Made by a program: the position numbers and the translations under genes. 64,000 nt of DNA from Aliihoeflea sp052435735. Lineage in GTDB: Bacteria > Pseudomonadota > Alphaproteobacteria > Rhizobiales > Rhizobiaceae. Positions 53,391 through 61,657 of the stretch are shown here, piece by piece. The stretch lies in NCBI GenBank assembly GCA_052435735.1, contig JBQVNB010000004.1, forward strand, positions 207,717-271,716. Reading direction: 5' to 3'. The number at the start of each line of letters is the position of its first letter. The stretch's first letter is position 1. The notes beneath the pieces were generated by a model. The model ran no database searches, was not told the origin of the DNA, and worked only from the letters and a program-made list of their open reading frames with translations.

Positions 53391-54463
53391 CAATCGTCCG
53401 ATCTGAAGAGCAGGCTCGAATCGCCGTAGGAGTAGAACCGGTAGCGATTCTCGATCGCGTGGGCATAGGCCAAACGCATCCGCTCCGTCCCGGCAAATGC
53501 CGAGACGAGCATGAAAAGGGTCGAGCGCGGCAGGTGGAAATTCGTCATCAGCACATCGACCGCTTTGAAGCGGTAGCCGGGCGTGATGAAGATATCGGTC
53601 GGACCGGACCACGGCGCGATCGTACCGTCCTCGCGTGCCGCGCTTTCGAGGAGCCGCAGCGACGTCGTGCCGACCGCGACGATGCGCCCGCCCGCGGCAC
53701 GAACGGCGTTCAATCTGTCGGCTGTCGCGACGTCGATCGTCCCGATCTCGGCGTGCATCTTGTGGTCGTCAGTGTCGTCGGCCTTGACCGGCAGGAACGT
53801 GCCCGCGCCGACATGGAGCGTGACGAAGGCAGTCTGCGCGCCGGCCGCACTCACCGCGGCCAGCAGGCCCGGCGTGAAGTGCAGCCCCGCCGTCGGCGCG
53901 GCGACGGCCCCCTCCTCGCGCGCATAGACGGTCTGGTAGTCCGCGCGGTCGCGCGCGTCTTCCGGGCGCTTCGACGCAATGTAGGGCGGCAACGGAATGT
54001 GGCCGACGGCGTGCAGCGCCTCGTCGAGAAACGCGCCCGACAGATCGAAGGCCAGTGTCACCTCGCCGGCGTCGCCTTTCTCGCAGACCTCGGCAGTCAG
54101 GCGCCCGGCAAGGCACATCGACCCGCCATGGCCGAATTCGATCCGGTCGCCGACCTTGAGCCGCTTGGCCGGCCGCGCGAACGCCTTCCAGCTATCGGGC
54201 GCAACGCGCATGTGCAGCGTAAGGCCGATCTCACTGACCGCCTCGCCACGCCCGCGCAAGCCCGTCAGTTGTGCCGGAATGACCTTGGTGTCGTTGAAGA
54301 CCAGCATGTCCCCCGGCCGCAGGAACGACGGCAGGTCGCGCACCGAGCGGTCGGCAAGACCGTCCGACGCTACCACCAGCATTTTCGCCGCGTCACGGGG
54401 CTCGGCCGGCCGCAGCGCGATCCGGTCTTCCGGCAGGTCAAAGTCGAAGAGGTCGACACGCAT
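53390..54463 (-). CDS. queA: S-adenosylmethionine:tRNA ribosyltransferase-isomerase
   Basis: Builds the epoxycyclopentane ring of queuosine on preQ1-modified tRNA using SAM. 357 residues. It opens MRVDLFDFDLPEDRIALRPAEPRD, the family start; further landmarks are MLVFNDTKVIPAQL (about 53-66), APTAGLHFTPGLL (about 190-202), LHVGAGTFLPVKADD (about 217-231) and NFHLPRSTLFMLVSAFAG (about 309-326). One base overlap with tgt. The unknown exported gene upstream starts on the same strand with a 5-bp gap. Confidence 0.97.
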   Translation of the reverse strand: MRVDLFDFDLPEDRIALRPAEPRDAAKMLVVASDGLADRSVRDLPSFLRPGDMLVFNDTKVIPAQLTGLRGRGEAVSEIGLTLHMRVAPDSWKAFARPAKRLKVGDRIEFGHGGSMCLAGRLTAEVCEKGDAGEVTLAFDLSGAFLDEALHAVGHIPLPPYIASKRPEDARDRADYQTVYAREEGAVAAPTAGLHFTPGLLAAVSAAGAQTAFVTLHVGAGTFLPVKADDTDDHKMHAEIGTIDVATADRLNAVRAAGGRIVAVGTTSLRLLESAAREDGTIAPWSGPTDIFITPGYRFKAVDVLMTNFHLPRSTLFMLVSAFAGTERMRLAYAHAIENRYRFYSYGDSSLLFRSDD

Positions 54464-54468
54464 CGAAA

Positions 54469-54855
54469 TCAGGGCCCCACGCAGGTCAGCGCATAGGCTC
54501 CCTGCCCGACGATCCGCAGTGTCCCGGCCATCACGTGATCGCGTTCTTCGGTCGCCGACAGCAGCCGCAACTCGGCGACGATCCGCTCGATGTTCGGATC
54601 GGTGACGTCGACGACGACGAGATCGCCATATCGCGCCGCCTGCCCGACGACGACGGGCAGGGCGTCCCGGCCGTCGATCGTCGTCCAGCGTTGTTCTCCG
54701 GCCGCGATCTCGACCCCCACGACGGAAAGCACCGGCAGGCTGCCGAGCGTCAGTTCGACCGAAGCACCATCATCGGAGGCGCAAGAAATCGTGCCGGAAG
54801 CGTAGGCGCTCCCGGCACTAAGGGCCATCATCAATGTTATGGCCGCGCGTCGCAT
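54469..54855 (-). CDS. Unknown exported protein (128 aa)
   Basis: No family recognised. From the ATG at 54855 there is a clear signal peptide (ITLMMALSAGSAYASG). The mature ~110 residues are beta-rich with one cysteine near each end (TISCASDD and ALTCVGP), which could pair. It starts one base from the ppiB stop and ends 5 bp before queA, so it is embedded in the ppi-queA-tgt transcript. The function is unknown; position gives no strong clue because its neighbours act in the cytoplasm. Confidence 0.72.
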   Translation of the reverse strand: MRRAAITLMMALSAGSAYASGTISCASDDGASVELTLGSLPVLSVVGVEIAAGEQRWTTIDGRDALPVVVGQAARYGDLVVVDVTDPNIERIVAELRLLSATEERDHVMAGTLRIVGQGAYALTCVGP

Positions 54856-55364
54856 CACGCGTCGGCGACGACCTTCATCGACACGATGGTATCGGGGTCC
54901 TGCACCGGCTCGCCACGCTTGATCTTGTCGACATTGTCCATGCCTTCGATGACCTGACCCCAGACCGTATACTGGCGGTTGAGAAAGCCGGCATCGCCGA
55001 AGCAGATGAAAAACTGCGAGTTGGCCGAGTTCGGATTTTGCGAACGCGCCATCGAGCAGGCGCCGCGGCCGTGATTGGCGTTGGAGAACTCCGCCTTGAG
55101 GTCCGGCATGTCCGAACCGCCCATGCCGGCGCGGCCCGGATTGAAGTCCTTGCCGCCCTTCTTGCCGAACTTGACGTCGCCGGTCTGCGCCATGAAGCCG
55201 TCGATCACGCGATGGAAGACGACGCCGTCATAGGCGCCGGCGCGCGCCAGTTCCTTGATCCGCGCGACATGGCCGGGCGCCAGGTCGGGATAAAGCTCGA
55301 TCGTGACGTTGCCCTTGGTCGTCTCCATGACGATCGTGTTTTCCGGATCCTTGATCTCGGCCAT
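54855..55364 (-). CDS. ppiB: Cytoplasmic cyclophilin-type peptidyl-prolyl isomerase
   Basis: 169-residue cyclophilin without signal peptide, so cytoplasmic. The catalytic Arg is in VVFHRVIDGFMAQTGD (about 51-66), followed by MGGSDMPDLKAEF, ACSMARSQNPNSANSQFFI (about 97-115) and a family-type FLNRQYTVWGQVIEGMDNVD. It lies 52 bp downstream of the exported paralogue. The two cyclophilins share most of their motifs and probably arose by duplication, one for each compartment. Confidence 0.94.
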   Translation of the reverse strand: MAEIKDPENTIVMETTKGNVTIELYPDLAPGHVARIKELARAGAYDGVVFHRVIDGFMAQTGDVKFGKKGGKDFNPGRAGMGGSDMPDLKAEFSNANHGRGACSMARSQNPNSANSQFFICFGDAGFLNRQYTVWGQVIEGMDNVDKIKRGEPVQDPDTIVSMKVVADA

Positions 55365-55416
55365 AGTCGTTCCTTCCGTGTCTGAATGAGAATTACTCGC
55401 CCGCGCTCGCGCGCAG

Positions 55417-55992
55417 CTATTCGGCCGTGCCCATACGGACGCTGACCATGCGGTCCGGGTCGGTGACCGAGCCGTTCATGGCCGGGTCGCCCTTCTTGAT
55501 GTTGTCGACCAGTTCCATGCCGCTCTCGACTTCGCCGACGATCGTATAGGCGCCGTCGAGCGGCGGCGCGGCGTCGAACATGATGAAAAACTGCGAATTC
55601 GCCGAGTTCGGGTCCTGCGCGCGCGCCATGCCGACGGTGCCGCGGACGAAATTCTCCGCCGAGAATTCGGCCGGGATGTTGCCGAGGTCGGAGCCGCCGG
55701 TGCCGGCGCGCTGGCTGTTATAGCCGTTTTCCATGTCGCCATACTGCACGTCGCCGGTCTGCGCCATGAAGCCGTCGATCACGCGGTGAAAGGCGACATT
55801 GTCATACGCGCCCTGCCCGACCAGCGTCTTGATCTGTTCGACATGTTGCGGCGCGAGATCGGGCCGAAGCGCGATTGTCACCTCGCCGTCCTTCAGCGTG
55901 ATGATCATCGTATCTTCCGGCTCGGCGGCAAGCGCCGAAGTCGCCATGAAGGCGGCGATGAGCGTGGACGAGGCGAAACGGACGAAGGACAT
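55417..55992 (-). CDS. ppiA: Periplasmic cyclophilin-type peptidyl-prolyl isomerase
   Basis: 191-residue cyclophilin with a signal peptide (SSTLIAAFMATSALAAEPED), so periplasmic. It has VAFHRVIDGFMAQTGD (catalytic Arg), GTGGSDLGNIPAEFSAE, VGMARAQDPNSANSQFFIMF and GAYTIVGEVESGMELVD. Paralogue of the next gene. It starts 18 bp after coaD on the same strand, so coaD-ppiA-ppiB-(unknown)-queA-tgt form a likely operon. Confidence 0.94.
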   Translation of the reverse strand: MSFVRFASSTLIAAFMATSALAAEPEDTMIITLKDGEVTIALRPDLAPQHVEQIKTLVGQGAYDNVAFHRVIDGFMAQTGDVQYGDMENGYNSQRAGTGGSDLGNIPAEFSAENFVRGTVGMARAQDPNSANSQFFIMFDAAPPLDGAYTIVGEVESGMELVDNIKKGDPAMNGSVTDPDRMVSVRMGTAE

Positions 55993-56010
55993 GTCGAACT
56001 CCCTGAGAAC

Positions 56011-56508
56011 CTAACTGAATTTCTGACGCAACACCGGAGCGACGCTCTTCGGCACGAATGCCGAGATGTCGCCGCCCATCGAGGCTATCTGGCGGACGAG
56101 TGTGGCGGTAATCGTGCGAACTGACGGACTTGCCGGAATGAAGACGGTCTGAAGCTCCGGCGCGATCGTCTCGTTCATGCCCGCCATCTGCATCTCGTAA
56201 TCGAGATCGGTGCCGTCACGCAGGCCGCGGATCATGATCGACGCGCCGTGCTGGCGCGATGCGGTCACGACGAGACCGTCGAACGAAACCACTTCAAGTC
56301 GCGCGGATTCCGCGCCGAGTTCATCGGTACAGGCCTGCTTGATCAGGTCGACCCGTTCCTCGAACGAGAACAGCGGCTTCTTGGAAGCCTGCACGCCGAT
56401 GCCGACGACGATCCGGTCGGCGACCGCGAGCGCGCCCTTGAGAACGTCGAGATGGCCGTTGGTCAGGGGATCGAACGATCCCGCGTAAAAGGCAATGCGC
56501 TCAGTCAT
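56011..56508 (-). CDS. coaD: Phosphopantetheine adenylyltransferase
   Basis: Fourth step of coenzyme A synthesis: adenylates 4'-phosphopantetheine. 165 residues, nucleotidyltransferase fold. The nucleotide-binding motif is YAGSFDPLTNGHLDVL (about 8-23; T/HxGH form NGH), with the phosphopantetheine region IMIRGLRDGTDLDYEMQMAGMN (about 92-113) and ASMGGDISAFVP near the end. First gene in the coaD-ppi-ppi-queA-tgt run. Upstream, ~165 bp separate it from the 43-codon gene. Confidence 0.96.
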   Translation of the reverse strand: MTERIAFYAGSFDPLTNGHLDVLKGALAVADRIVVGIGVQASKKPLFSFEERVDLIKQACTDELGAESARLEVVSFDGLVVTASRQHGASIMIRGLRDGTDLDYEMQMAGMNETIAPELQTVFIPASPSVRTITATLVRQIASMGGDISAFVPKSVAPVLRQKFS

Positions 56509-56673
56509 GAAGGGCTTCTACTCAGACGATGCATGGATGGCAAATGCCGGGGCGCGGCGTGAACGTCAGATGAACGGCACTCTCAGAACGGGTTCAGCGG
56601 AAAATGACGATTGTCAAGACAGCCGATGAAACCTTTTGATTCATTCGTCGTTAATTCGGCAAGGAGACACACC

Positions 56674-56805
56674 ATGATCATCATCATGCTCGCAGCCACC
56701 ATGACCCTCGCAATGCTGATCGCCACGGCGTTCGGCCTGCATCAGGAAGCCCAGCGCGTTCGTGTCGAGAGCCGCCAGCAGAAGATCAATCGCTACCGCT
56801 ACTGA
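56674..56805 (+). CDS. 43-residue single-span membrane peptide
   Basis: Forty-three-codon open frame with a strong AAGGAG seven bases before the ATG. The product MIIIMLAATMTLAMLIATAFGL has one membrane helix and a basic C-terminal tail (QRVRVESRQQKINRYRY). It lies in the ~290-bp gap between the coaD start and gyrA end and is transcribed towards gyrA, overlapping its stop by 7 bp. I recognise no family. The RBS quality and clean membrane-plus-basic-tail layout support coding. Confidence 0.6.
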   Translation: MIIIMLAATMTLAMLIATAFGLHQEAQRVRVESRQQKINRYRY

Positions 56806-59603
56806 TCTTCTCCCGTCGCTGCCGGACCACCTGCTGCGTCCGCGGCGGTCTGCGCCACGATCTCAGCCTCGCTCTCAAGTTCTTCCTCGTCGTTCTGCGG
56901 GTCCGAAATCCGCTCCACCGAAACGACTTTTTCGTCCTTCGCAGTATTGAAGATCGTCACGCCCTTGGTCGCGCGGCTGGCGAAGCGGATGCCATTGACC
57001 GGCACCCGGATGACCTGCCCCGCATTCGATACGAGCATGATCTGGTCGTCGTTCTCTACCGGGAAAGCGGCGACGAGCGAGCCGATTTCCCCGGTCTTCG
57101 AAACGTCCGTCGCGCGAATTCCCTTGCCGCCGCGGCCGATGACGCGGAAATCGTAAGACGACGAGCGTTTGCCGTAGCCCTTTTCGCTCACGGTCAGGAC
57201 GAACTCCTCCCGCGCCTTCAGTTCCTCATACCGATCGCTATCGATCTGCGCGTCGTCGGAAACTTCCTCGTTGGTCAGCGCGATTTCTTCCTCTTCGCCC
57301 GTCACTGCACGCCGTTCGGCCGCCGACTGCTTCAGATAGGCGGCACGCTCGGCCGGCGTCGCGTCGACATGGTGCAGGATCGCCATCGATATCACGCTGT
57401 CGCCGTCACCGAGATTGATGCCGCGTACGCCCGTCGAATTGCGGCTCTGGAACACACGCACATCGGTGACCGGGAAGCGGATGCACTGCCCCGAACCTGC
57501 GGTCAGCAGGATGTCGTCATGCTCGGTGCAGGTATAGACGCCGAGGATTTCATCGCCCTCCTCGTCGAGTTTCATCGCGATCTTGCCGTTGCGGTTGACC
57601 TGCGTGAAATCGGACAGCTTGTTGCGGCGAACGGTGCCCCGCGTCGTCGCGAACATGACGTCGAGATTGCCCCAGCTATCCTCGTCTTCCGGAAGCGGCA
57701 TGATGGTCGTGATGCGCTCACCTTCCTGCAGCGGCAGCATGTTGCGCAGGAACTTGCCGCGCGATTGCGGCGTGCCGATGGGCAGGCGCCAGACCTTTTC
57801 CTTGTAGACGATGCCGCGTGAGGAGAAGAAGAGGATCGGCGTGTGCGTGCTGGCCACGAACAGGCGCGTGACGAAATCCTCGTCGCGGGTCGACATGCCC
57901 GAACGGCCCTTGCCACCGCGCCGCTGCGCCCGGTAGATCGAGAGCGGCACGCGCTTGATGTAACCGGAATGGCTGACCGTGACGACCATGTCCTCGCGCG
58001 CGATCAGGTCCTCGTCGTCCATGTCCGCGCCGCCTTCGGCAAGCTCGGTGCGCCGGGGCGTGCCGAACTCGTCGCGAACCGCGATCAATTCATCCTTGAC
58101 GATCCGCTGGATGCGGGCGCGCGACGACAGGATGTCGAGGAAATCCTTGATCTCGTCACCGATCGCGTTCAGCTCGTCGGCGATCTCGTCGCGGCCGAGC
58201 GCGGTCAGGCGCTGCAGGCGCAGTTCGAGGATCGCGCGGGCCTGCTCTTCGGAGAGGTTGTAGGTGCCGTCTTCGTTGATCCGGTGACGCGGATCGTCGA
58301 TCAGGCGGATCAGCGCTTCGACGTCATGCGCCGGCCAGCGCCGCGTCATCAACTGTTCGCGCGCCGTCTGCGGGTCCGGCGCCTTGCGGATGAGGGCAAT
58401 GATCTCGTCGATATTGGCGACGGCGATGGCGAGACCAACCAGCACATGCGCGCGTTCGCGCGCCTTGCGCAGAAGATACTTCGTGCGCCGGCTGACGACG
58501 TCCTCGCGGAAGAACACGAAGGCGCGCAACATGTCGAGCAGGTTGAGCTGCTCCGGCTTGCCGCCATTGAGCGCCACGATATTCGCGCCGAAGGAGGTCT
58601 GCAGCGGCGTGAAGCGGTAGAGCTGGTTCAAGATGACGTCGGCAACGGCATCGCGCTTCAGTTCGATGACGACGCGATAGCCCTGACGATCGGATTCGTC
58701 GCGAATATCGGAAATACCCTCGATGCGCTTATCGCGCACGAGTTCGGCCATCTTCTCGATCATCGAGGCCTTGTTCACCTGGAACGGCACCTCGGTGACG
58801 ATGATCGCCTCGCGGTCGCCGCGCATCGGCTCGACATGAACCTTGCCGCGCATCAGGATCGAGCCGCGGCCCGTTTCATAGGCGCTGCGGATACCCGCCT
58901 TGCCGAGCACGATGCCGCCGGTCGGGAAATCGGGACCGGGGATGATCTCCATCAATTCGTGCAGCTCGATCGCCGGATTGTCGATCAGCGCGATGCAGCC
59001 ATCGACGACCTCGACGAGATTGTGCGGCGGGATGTTCGTCGCCATGCCGACCGCGATGCCGCCCGAACCGTTGACCAGAAGGTTCGGAAAGCGCGCCGGC
59101 AGGACCTTCGGCTCCTGGCCGGAGGAATCGTAGGTGTCCTGCCAGTCGACCGTTTCCTTGTCGATGTCCTCGAGCAGTTCGTGCGCGACCTTGGTCAGGC
59201 GCGATTCCGTGTAGCGCATCGCCGCCGGCGGATCGCCGTCGATCGAACCGAAATTGCCCTGCCCGTCGATCAGCGGCACGCGCAGCGACCAGTCCTGCGC
59301 CATGCGCACCAGCGCGTCGTAGATCGAGGCATCGCCATGCGGATGGTATTTACCCATGACGTCGGCGACCGGTCGCGCCGATTTCACGTATTTCCGGTTC
59401 CAGTAATAGGCGCTCTCATGGCTGGCGTAGAGAATGCGCCGATGCACCGGCTTGAGCCCGTCGCGCACGTCCGGTAGCGCCCGGCTCACGATCACGCTCA
59501 TGGCGTAATCGAGATAGGAACGCTGCATTTCCTCGATGATGGAAATCGGCTCGATGTCGTCCGGTCCGCCCTGCGGCCCGCGCGGTGTCGTCAAATCGGT
59601 CAA
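56799..59603 (-). CDS. gyrA: DNA gyrase subunit A
   Basis: Catalytic subunit of the ATP-dependent supercoiling topoisomerase. 934 residues with a TTG start at 59603 (MTDLTTPRG...EPISIIEEMQRSYLDYAMS). Catalytic Tyr131 is in MRYTESRL. The quinolone-determining helix reads HPHGDASIYDALVRMAQ, so residue 92 (E. coli Ser83) is Ala while Asp96 (E. coli Asp87) is kept. A GyrA-box QRRGGKG lies in the C-terminal beta-pinwheel (about 555), and the tail is acidic (EEELESEAEIV). Gyrase genes being followed by coaD and preceded by marC is usual in the order. Confidence 0.98.
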   Translation of the reverse strand: MTDLTTPRGPQGGPDDIEPISIIEEMQRSYLDYAMSVIVSRALPDVRDGLKPVHRRILYASHESAYYWNRKYVKSARPVADVMGKYHPHGDASIYDALVRMAQDWSLRVPLIDGQGNFGSIDGDPPAAMRYTESRLTKVAHELLEDIDKETVDWQDTYDSSGQEPKVLPARFPNLLVNGSGGIAVGMATNIPPHNLVEVVDGCIALIDNPAIELHELMEIIPGPDFPTGGIVLGKAGIRSAYETGRGSILMRGKVHVEPMRGDREAIIVTEVPFQVNKASMIEKMAELVRDKRIEGISDIRDESDRQGYRVVIELKRDAVADVILNQLYRFTPLQTSFGANIVALNGGKPEQLNLLDMLRAFVFFREDVVSRRTKYLLRKARERAHVLVGLAIAVANIDEIIALIRKAPDPQTAREQLMTRRWPAHDVEALIRLIDDPRHRINEDGTYNLSEEQARAILELRLQRLTALGRDEIADELNAIGDEIKDFLDILSSRARIQRIVKDELIAVRDEFGTPRRTELAEGGADMDDEDLIAREDMVVTVSHSGYIKRVPLSIYRAQRRGGKGRSGMSTRDEDFVTRLFVASTHTPILFFSSRGIVYKEKVWRLPIGTPQSRGKFLRNMLPLQEGERITTIMPLPEDEDSWGNLDVMFATTRGTVRRNKLSDFTQVNRNGKIAMKLDEEGDEILGVYTCTEHDDILLTAGSGQCIRFPVTDVRVFQSRNSTGVRGINLGDGDSVISMAILHHVDATPAERAAYLKQSAAERRAVTGEEEEIALTNEEVSDDAQIDSDRYEELKAREEFVLTVSEKGYGKRSSSYDFRVIGRGGKGIRATDVSKTGEIGSLVAAFPVENDDQIMLVSNAGQVIRVPVNGIRFASRATKGVTIFNTAKDEKVVSVERISDPQNDEEELESEAEIVAQTAADAAGGPAATGEDQ

Positions 59604-59874
59604 GTGGGTTCACGATCGTGCTGATGAATCACAGGCAACTTATATAGGAACGGCAGGGAAAATGCCAAACCCTCCGCCTGCACGCAGTGTCGAATAACCT
59701 ACGACTTATCAATGCGTTAGCCAGCCCAATTCGATTTGTCGCGACAAACTGGGGAAAACGCGGCGATCGTGTGGCGATCGGGCTCACCCACCATCCGCCT
59801 CCACGAGGATGCGGCAGCGGCCCGAACATGCGATAAGGACGCTCCTTCGAGCCACTCGCACCACGGATTCCGAC

Positions 59875-60501
59875 GTGTTCGACGCCATCTTCAACGCCTT
59901 CGTGACGCTTCTCGTGACGATCGACCCGCCGGGGCTGGCGCCACTCTTCCTGGCTTTGACGGGCGGCATGAACCGCGCCGAGCGCGCACAGGTCGGACTT
60001 CGGGCAAGCATCATCGCCTTCGCCATTCTGGCGCTGTTCGCAGTGGCGGGAACGACTATCCTGGCGGTCTTCGGCATCACGCTTCCCGCCTTCCGCGTGG
60101 CCGGCGGGCTTCTGCTCTTCTACATCGCCTTCGAAATGATCTTCGAGCGCCGCAATGAGCGCAAGGAAAAGAGCGCCGATGCTGCGATCACCGTCGACCA
60201 CATCCGCAACATCGCCGCGTTTCCGCTGGCATTGCCGCTGATCGCCGGGCCGGGCGCGATCTCGGCGACCGTCCTCTTGTCCGGCACATTCGATTCCGCG
60301 CCCCACCGCGCCCTGCTCGTCGCGATCATCGCCGCCTGCATCGGGCTGACCTGGCTCGTCTTCATCGCCGCAGAACGGATCGACCGGTTTCTGGGCGAAA
60401 CCGGTCGATCGATCCTCACGCGCCTTCTCGGCGTCATCCTGGCCGCGCTGGCGGTCCAGTTCGTCGCCGACGGCATCAAGGCGCTGATGGCGGCCGCTTG
60501 A
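59875..60501 (+). CDS. MarC family membrane protein
   Basis: 208-residue MarC (UPF0056) integral membrane protein. The name comes from the E. coli mar locus; transport role unproven. The signature TLLVTIDPPGLAPLFLALTGG (about 12-32) and AGPGAISATVLLSG (about 130-143) with six likely helices are present. Start uncertain: the GTG at 59875 (VFDAIFNAFVTLL) gives a typical N-terminus, while an ATG at 59809 would add an Arg-rich 22-residue extension. It is divergent from gyrA with ~270 bp between the starts; that gap holds both promoters and no further gene I can see. Confidence 0.88.
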   Translation: MFDAIFNAFVTLLVTIDPPGLAPLFLALTGGMNRAERAQVGLRASIIAFAILALFAVAGTTILAVFGITLPAFRVAGGLLLFYIAFEMIFERRNERKEKSADAAITVDHIRNIAAFPLALPLIAGPGAISATVLLSGTFDSAPHRALLVAIIAACIGLTWLVFIAAERIDRFLGETGRSILTRLLGVILAALAVQFVADGIKALMAAA

Positions 60502-60504
60502 GCC

Positions 60505-61002
60505 TTACTGTGCTGGCGCAGGCTCGGCCGGAGCCGCCGGCTCGGCAGGCGCCGCGGAAGGCTCCGCAGGTGCTGCGGGCTGCGCCGGCTGGCCGACAGC
60601 GGCCTGGATATATGTGTTGATCTGCTCGGCGAGCGCCGGATCGGTCTGCGCCTGCTGGATGATCGTGCCGTACTCCTCGACCGTGATACCGTCGACGGAC
60701 TCGACCGCATCGACCATCTCTTCGCTGGCCTGCTCGCGAACGGTGTTTTGCGCGTCCTCGCCCTCGGCTTCCTGAAGCTGCGGCGCGTAAGTCCGGTTGA
60801 TCTGGTCGACCTGGAGGAAGGCGACGACAAAGGATTGCAGCTTCGCCTCGTCGTAGTTGGCGGCGGGCCCAGTCTGTTCGGCGGGAGCCTGTGCGGCGGG
60901 CGCTTCCATCGTCTCCTGCGCGATTGCAGAAAGCGCGGTCGCTCCCGCAAAGCCTAAAGTGGTCGCGAGAATTGCTGCGCGGATTTTCGTGTTCATCGGC
61001 AT
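60505..61002 (-). CDS. DUF4168 family exported protein with Ala/Pro tail
   Basis: 165-residue periplasmic protein with a signal peptide (AILATTLGFAGATALSAIAQE), an Ala/Pro linker, a helical DUF4168-like domain (YDEAKLQSFVVAFLQVDQINRTYAPQLQEA... about 50-125) and a C-terminal tail of repeated PAEP-type units (AAPAEPSAAPAEPAAPAEPAPAQ). The start at 61002 has AAGGG at good spacing. Function unknown. It lies three bases from the convergent marC stop. In relatives ssb-uvrA usually lie next to marC; here the DUF4168 gene and then mobile DNA follow. Confidence 0.82.
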   Translation of the reverse strand: MPMNTKIRAAILATTLGFAGATALSAIAQETMEAPAAQAPAEQTGPAANYDEAKLQSFVVAFLQVDQINRTYAPQLQEAEGEDAQNTVREQASEEMVDAVESVDGITVEEYGTIIQQAQTDPALAEQINTYIQAAVGQPAQPAAPAEPSAAPAEPAAPAEPAPAQ

Positions 61003-61657
61003 ATTACGCCCTTCCATTTCGATTGCCGGAAGTATTTCGAAATTCCGGCATGTTCGGCAACGTCACATCGAAAGGCTTGGGAGAAGCCCATCGAGGGAAA
61101 ACGCAACCATGAATTCATCCGACAACGCCGGGTGATTTCAGCAGCCCGGAGATTGGCATCGATTGTTCGAATTGCCACTCAATTGATCTTTGAAGATGAG
61201 ACAAAAATTCAAAAAGGCCGGCGCTATCTGCACCGGCCCTTTGCGAATTCATAACGAATGGGAAAGATCAGAACGGTTCTATGTGGTCACGGTTGTCAAC
61301 GTCGCGCTCTGACCCCATGGCACGCCTGCTGTACAGCTCTCCGGATCGCAGTTGAGTGTAAACTCGGTCCGTGTAAACAACCACTTTTTTCGGCATCGGC
61401 ACAGGAGGATTGGCAAGCGGGCGCGGCGAAGCTGCGTCCGAATGCCAATTCTCATGTGGCGATCAAAATTCTGAGGGCTCTATGCCTCAAAAGCGGCGCC
61501 GAACAATCTCGCACCTTCTCCAGTTCCGAAATCCTCACCAGACAAGTTTTCCACAGCACGAAAAGTCGATTTCGACGGAGGATGACGTCGGCGCTTCGGC
61601 CGGCTAGGGATGCAAGCCGGCAACGACACGGCGTCGTCGCACTTAGGCGAGTGTTCA
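61003..61657. other. Intergenic region before the integrase
   Basis: About 650 bp without a convincing gene. It contains a hairpin at 61213-61242, a 15-bp-spaced pair of GTGTAAAC (61356-61363 and 61371-61378), and the palindrome AGAACGGTTCT near 61268. Several frames are open here but all are Arg/Ser/Cys-rich and lack ribosome binding sites. The AT content is higher than in the rest of the window. It is a plausible place for the left boundary of an integrated element; no tRNA or duplicated att site is visible. Confidence 0.5.
61213..61242. terminator. Orphan hairpin, terminator-like on the minus strand
   Basis: GGCCGG / CCGGCC (61216-61221 with 61233-61238) with an 11-base loop. AAAAA flanks it on the left and TTT on the right. 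On the minus strand it would end in five Ts. No complete gene upstream on that strand can be seen, so it may be a remnant of a displaced neighbour. Confidence 0.4.

Noticed and set aside
57843..59477. A 544-codon frame antisense to gyrA
   Set aside because: Charged low-complexity shadow of gyrA; no start signal.
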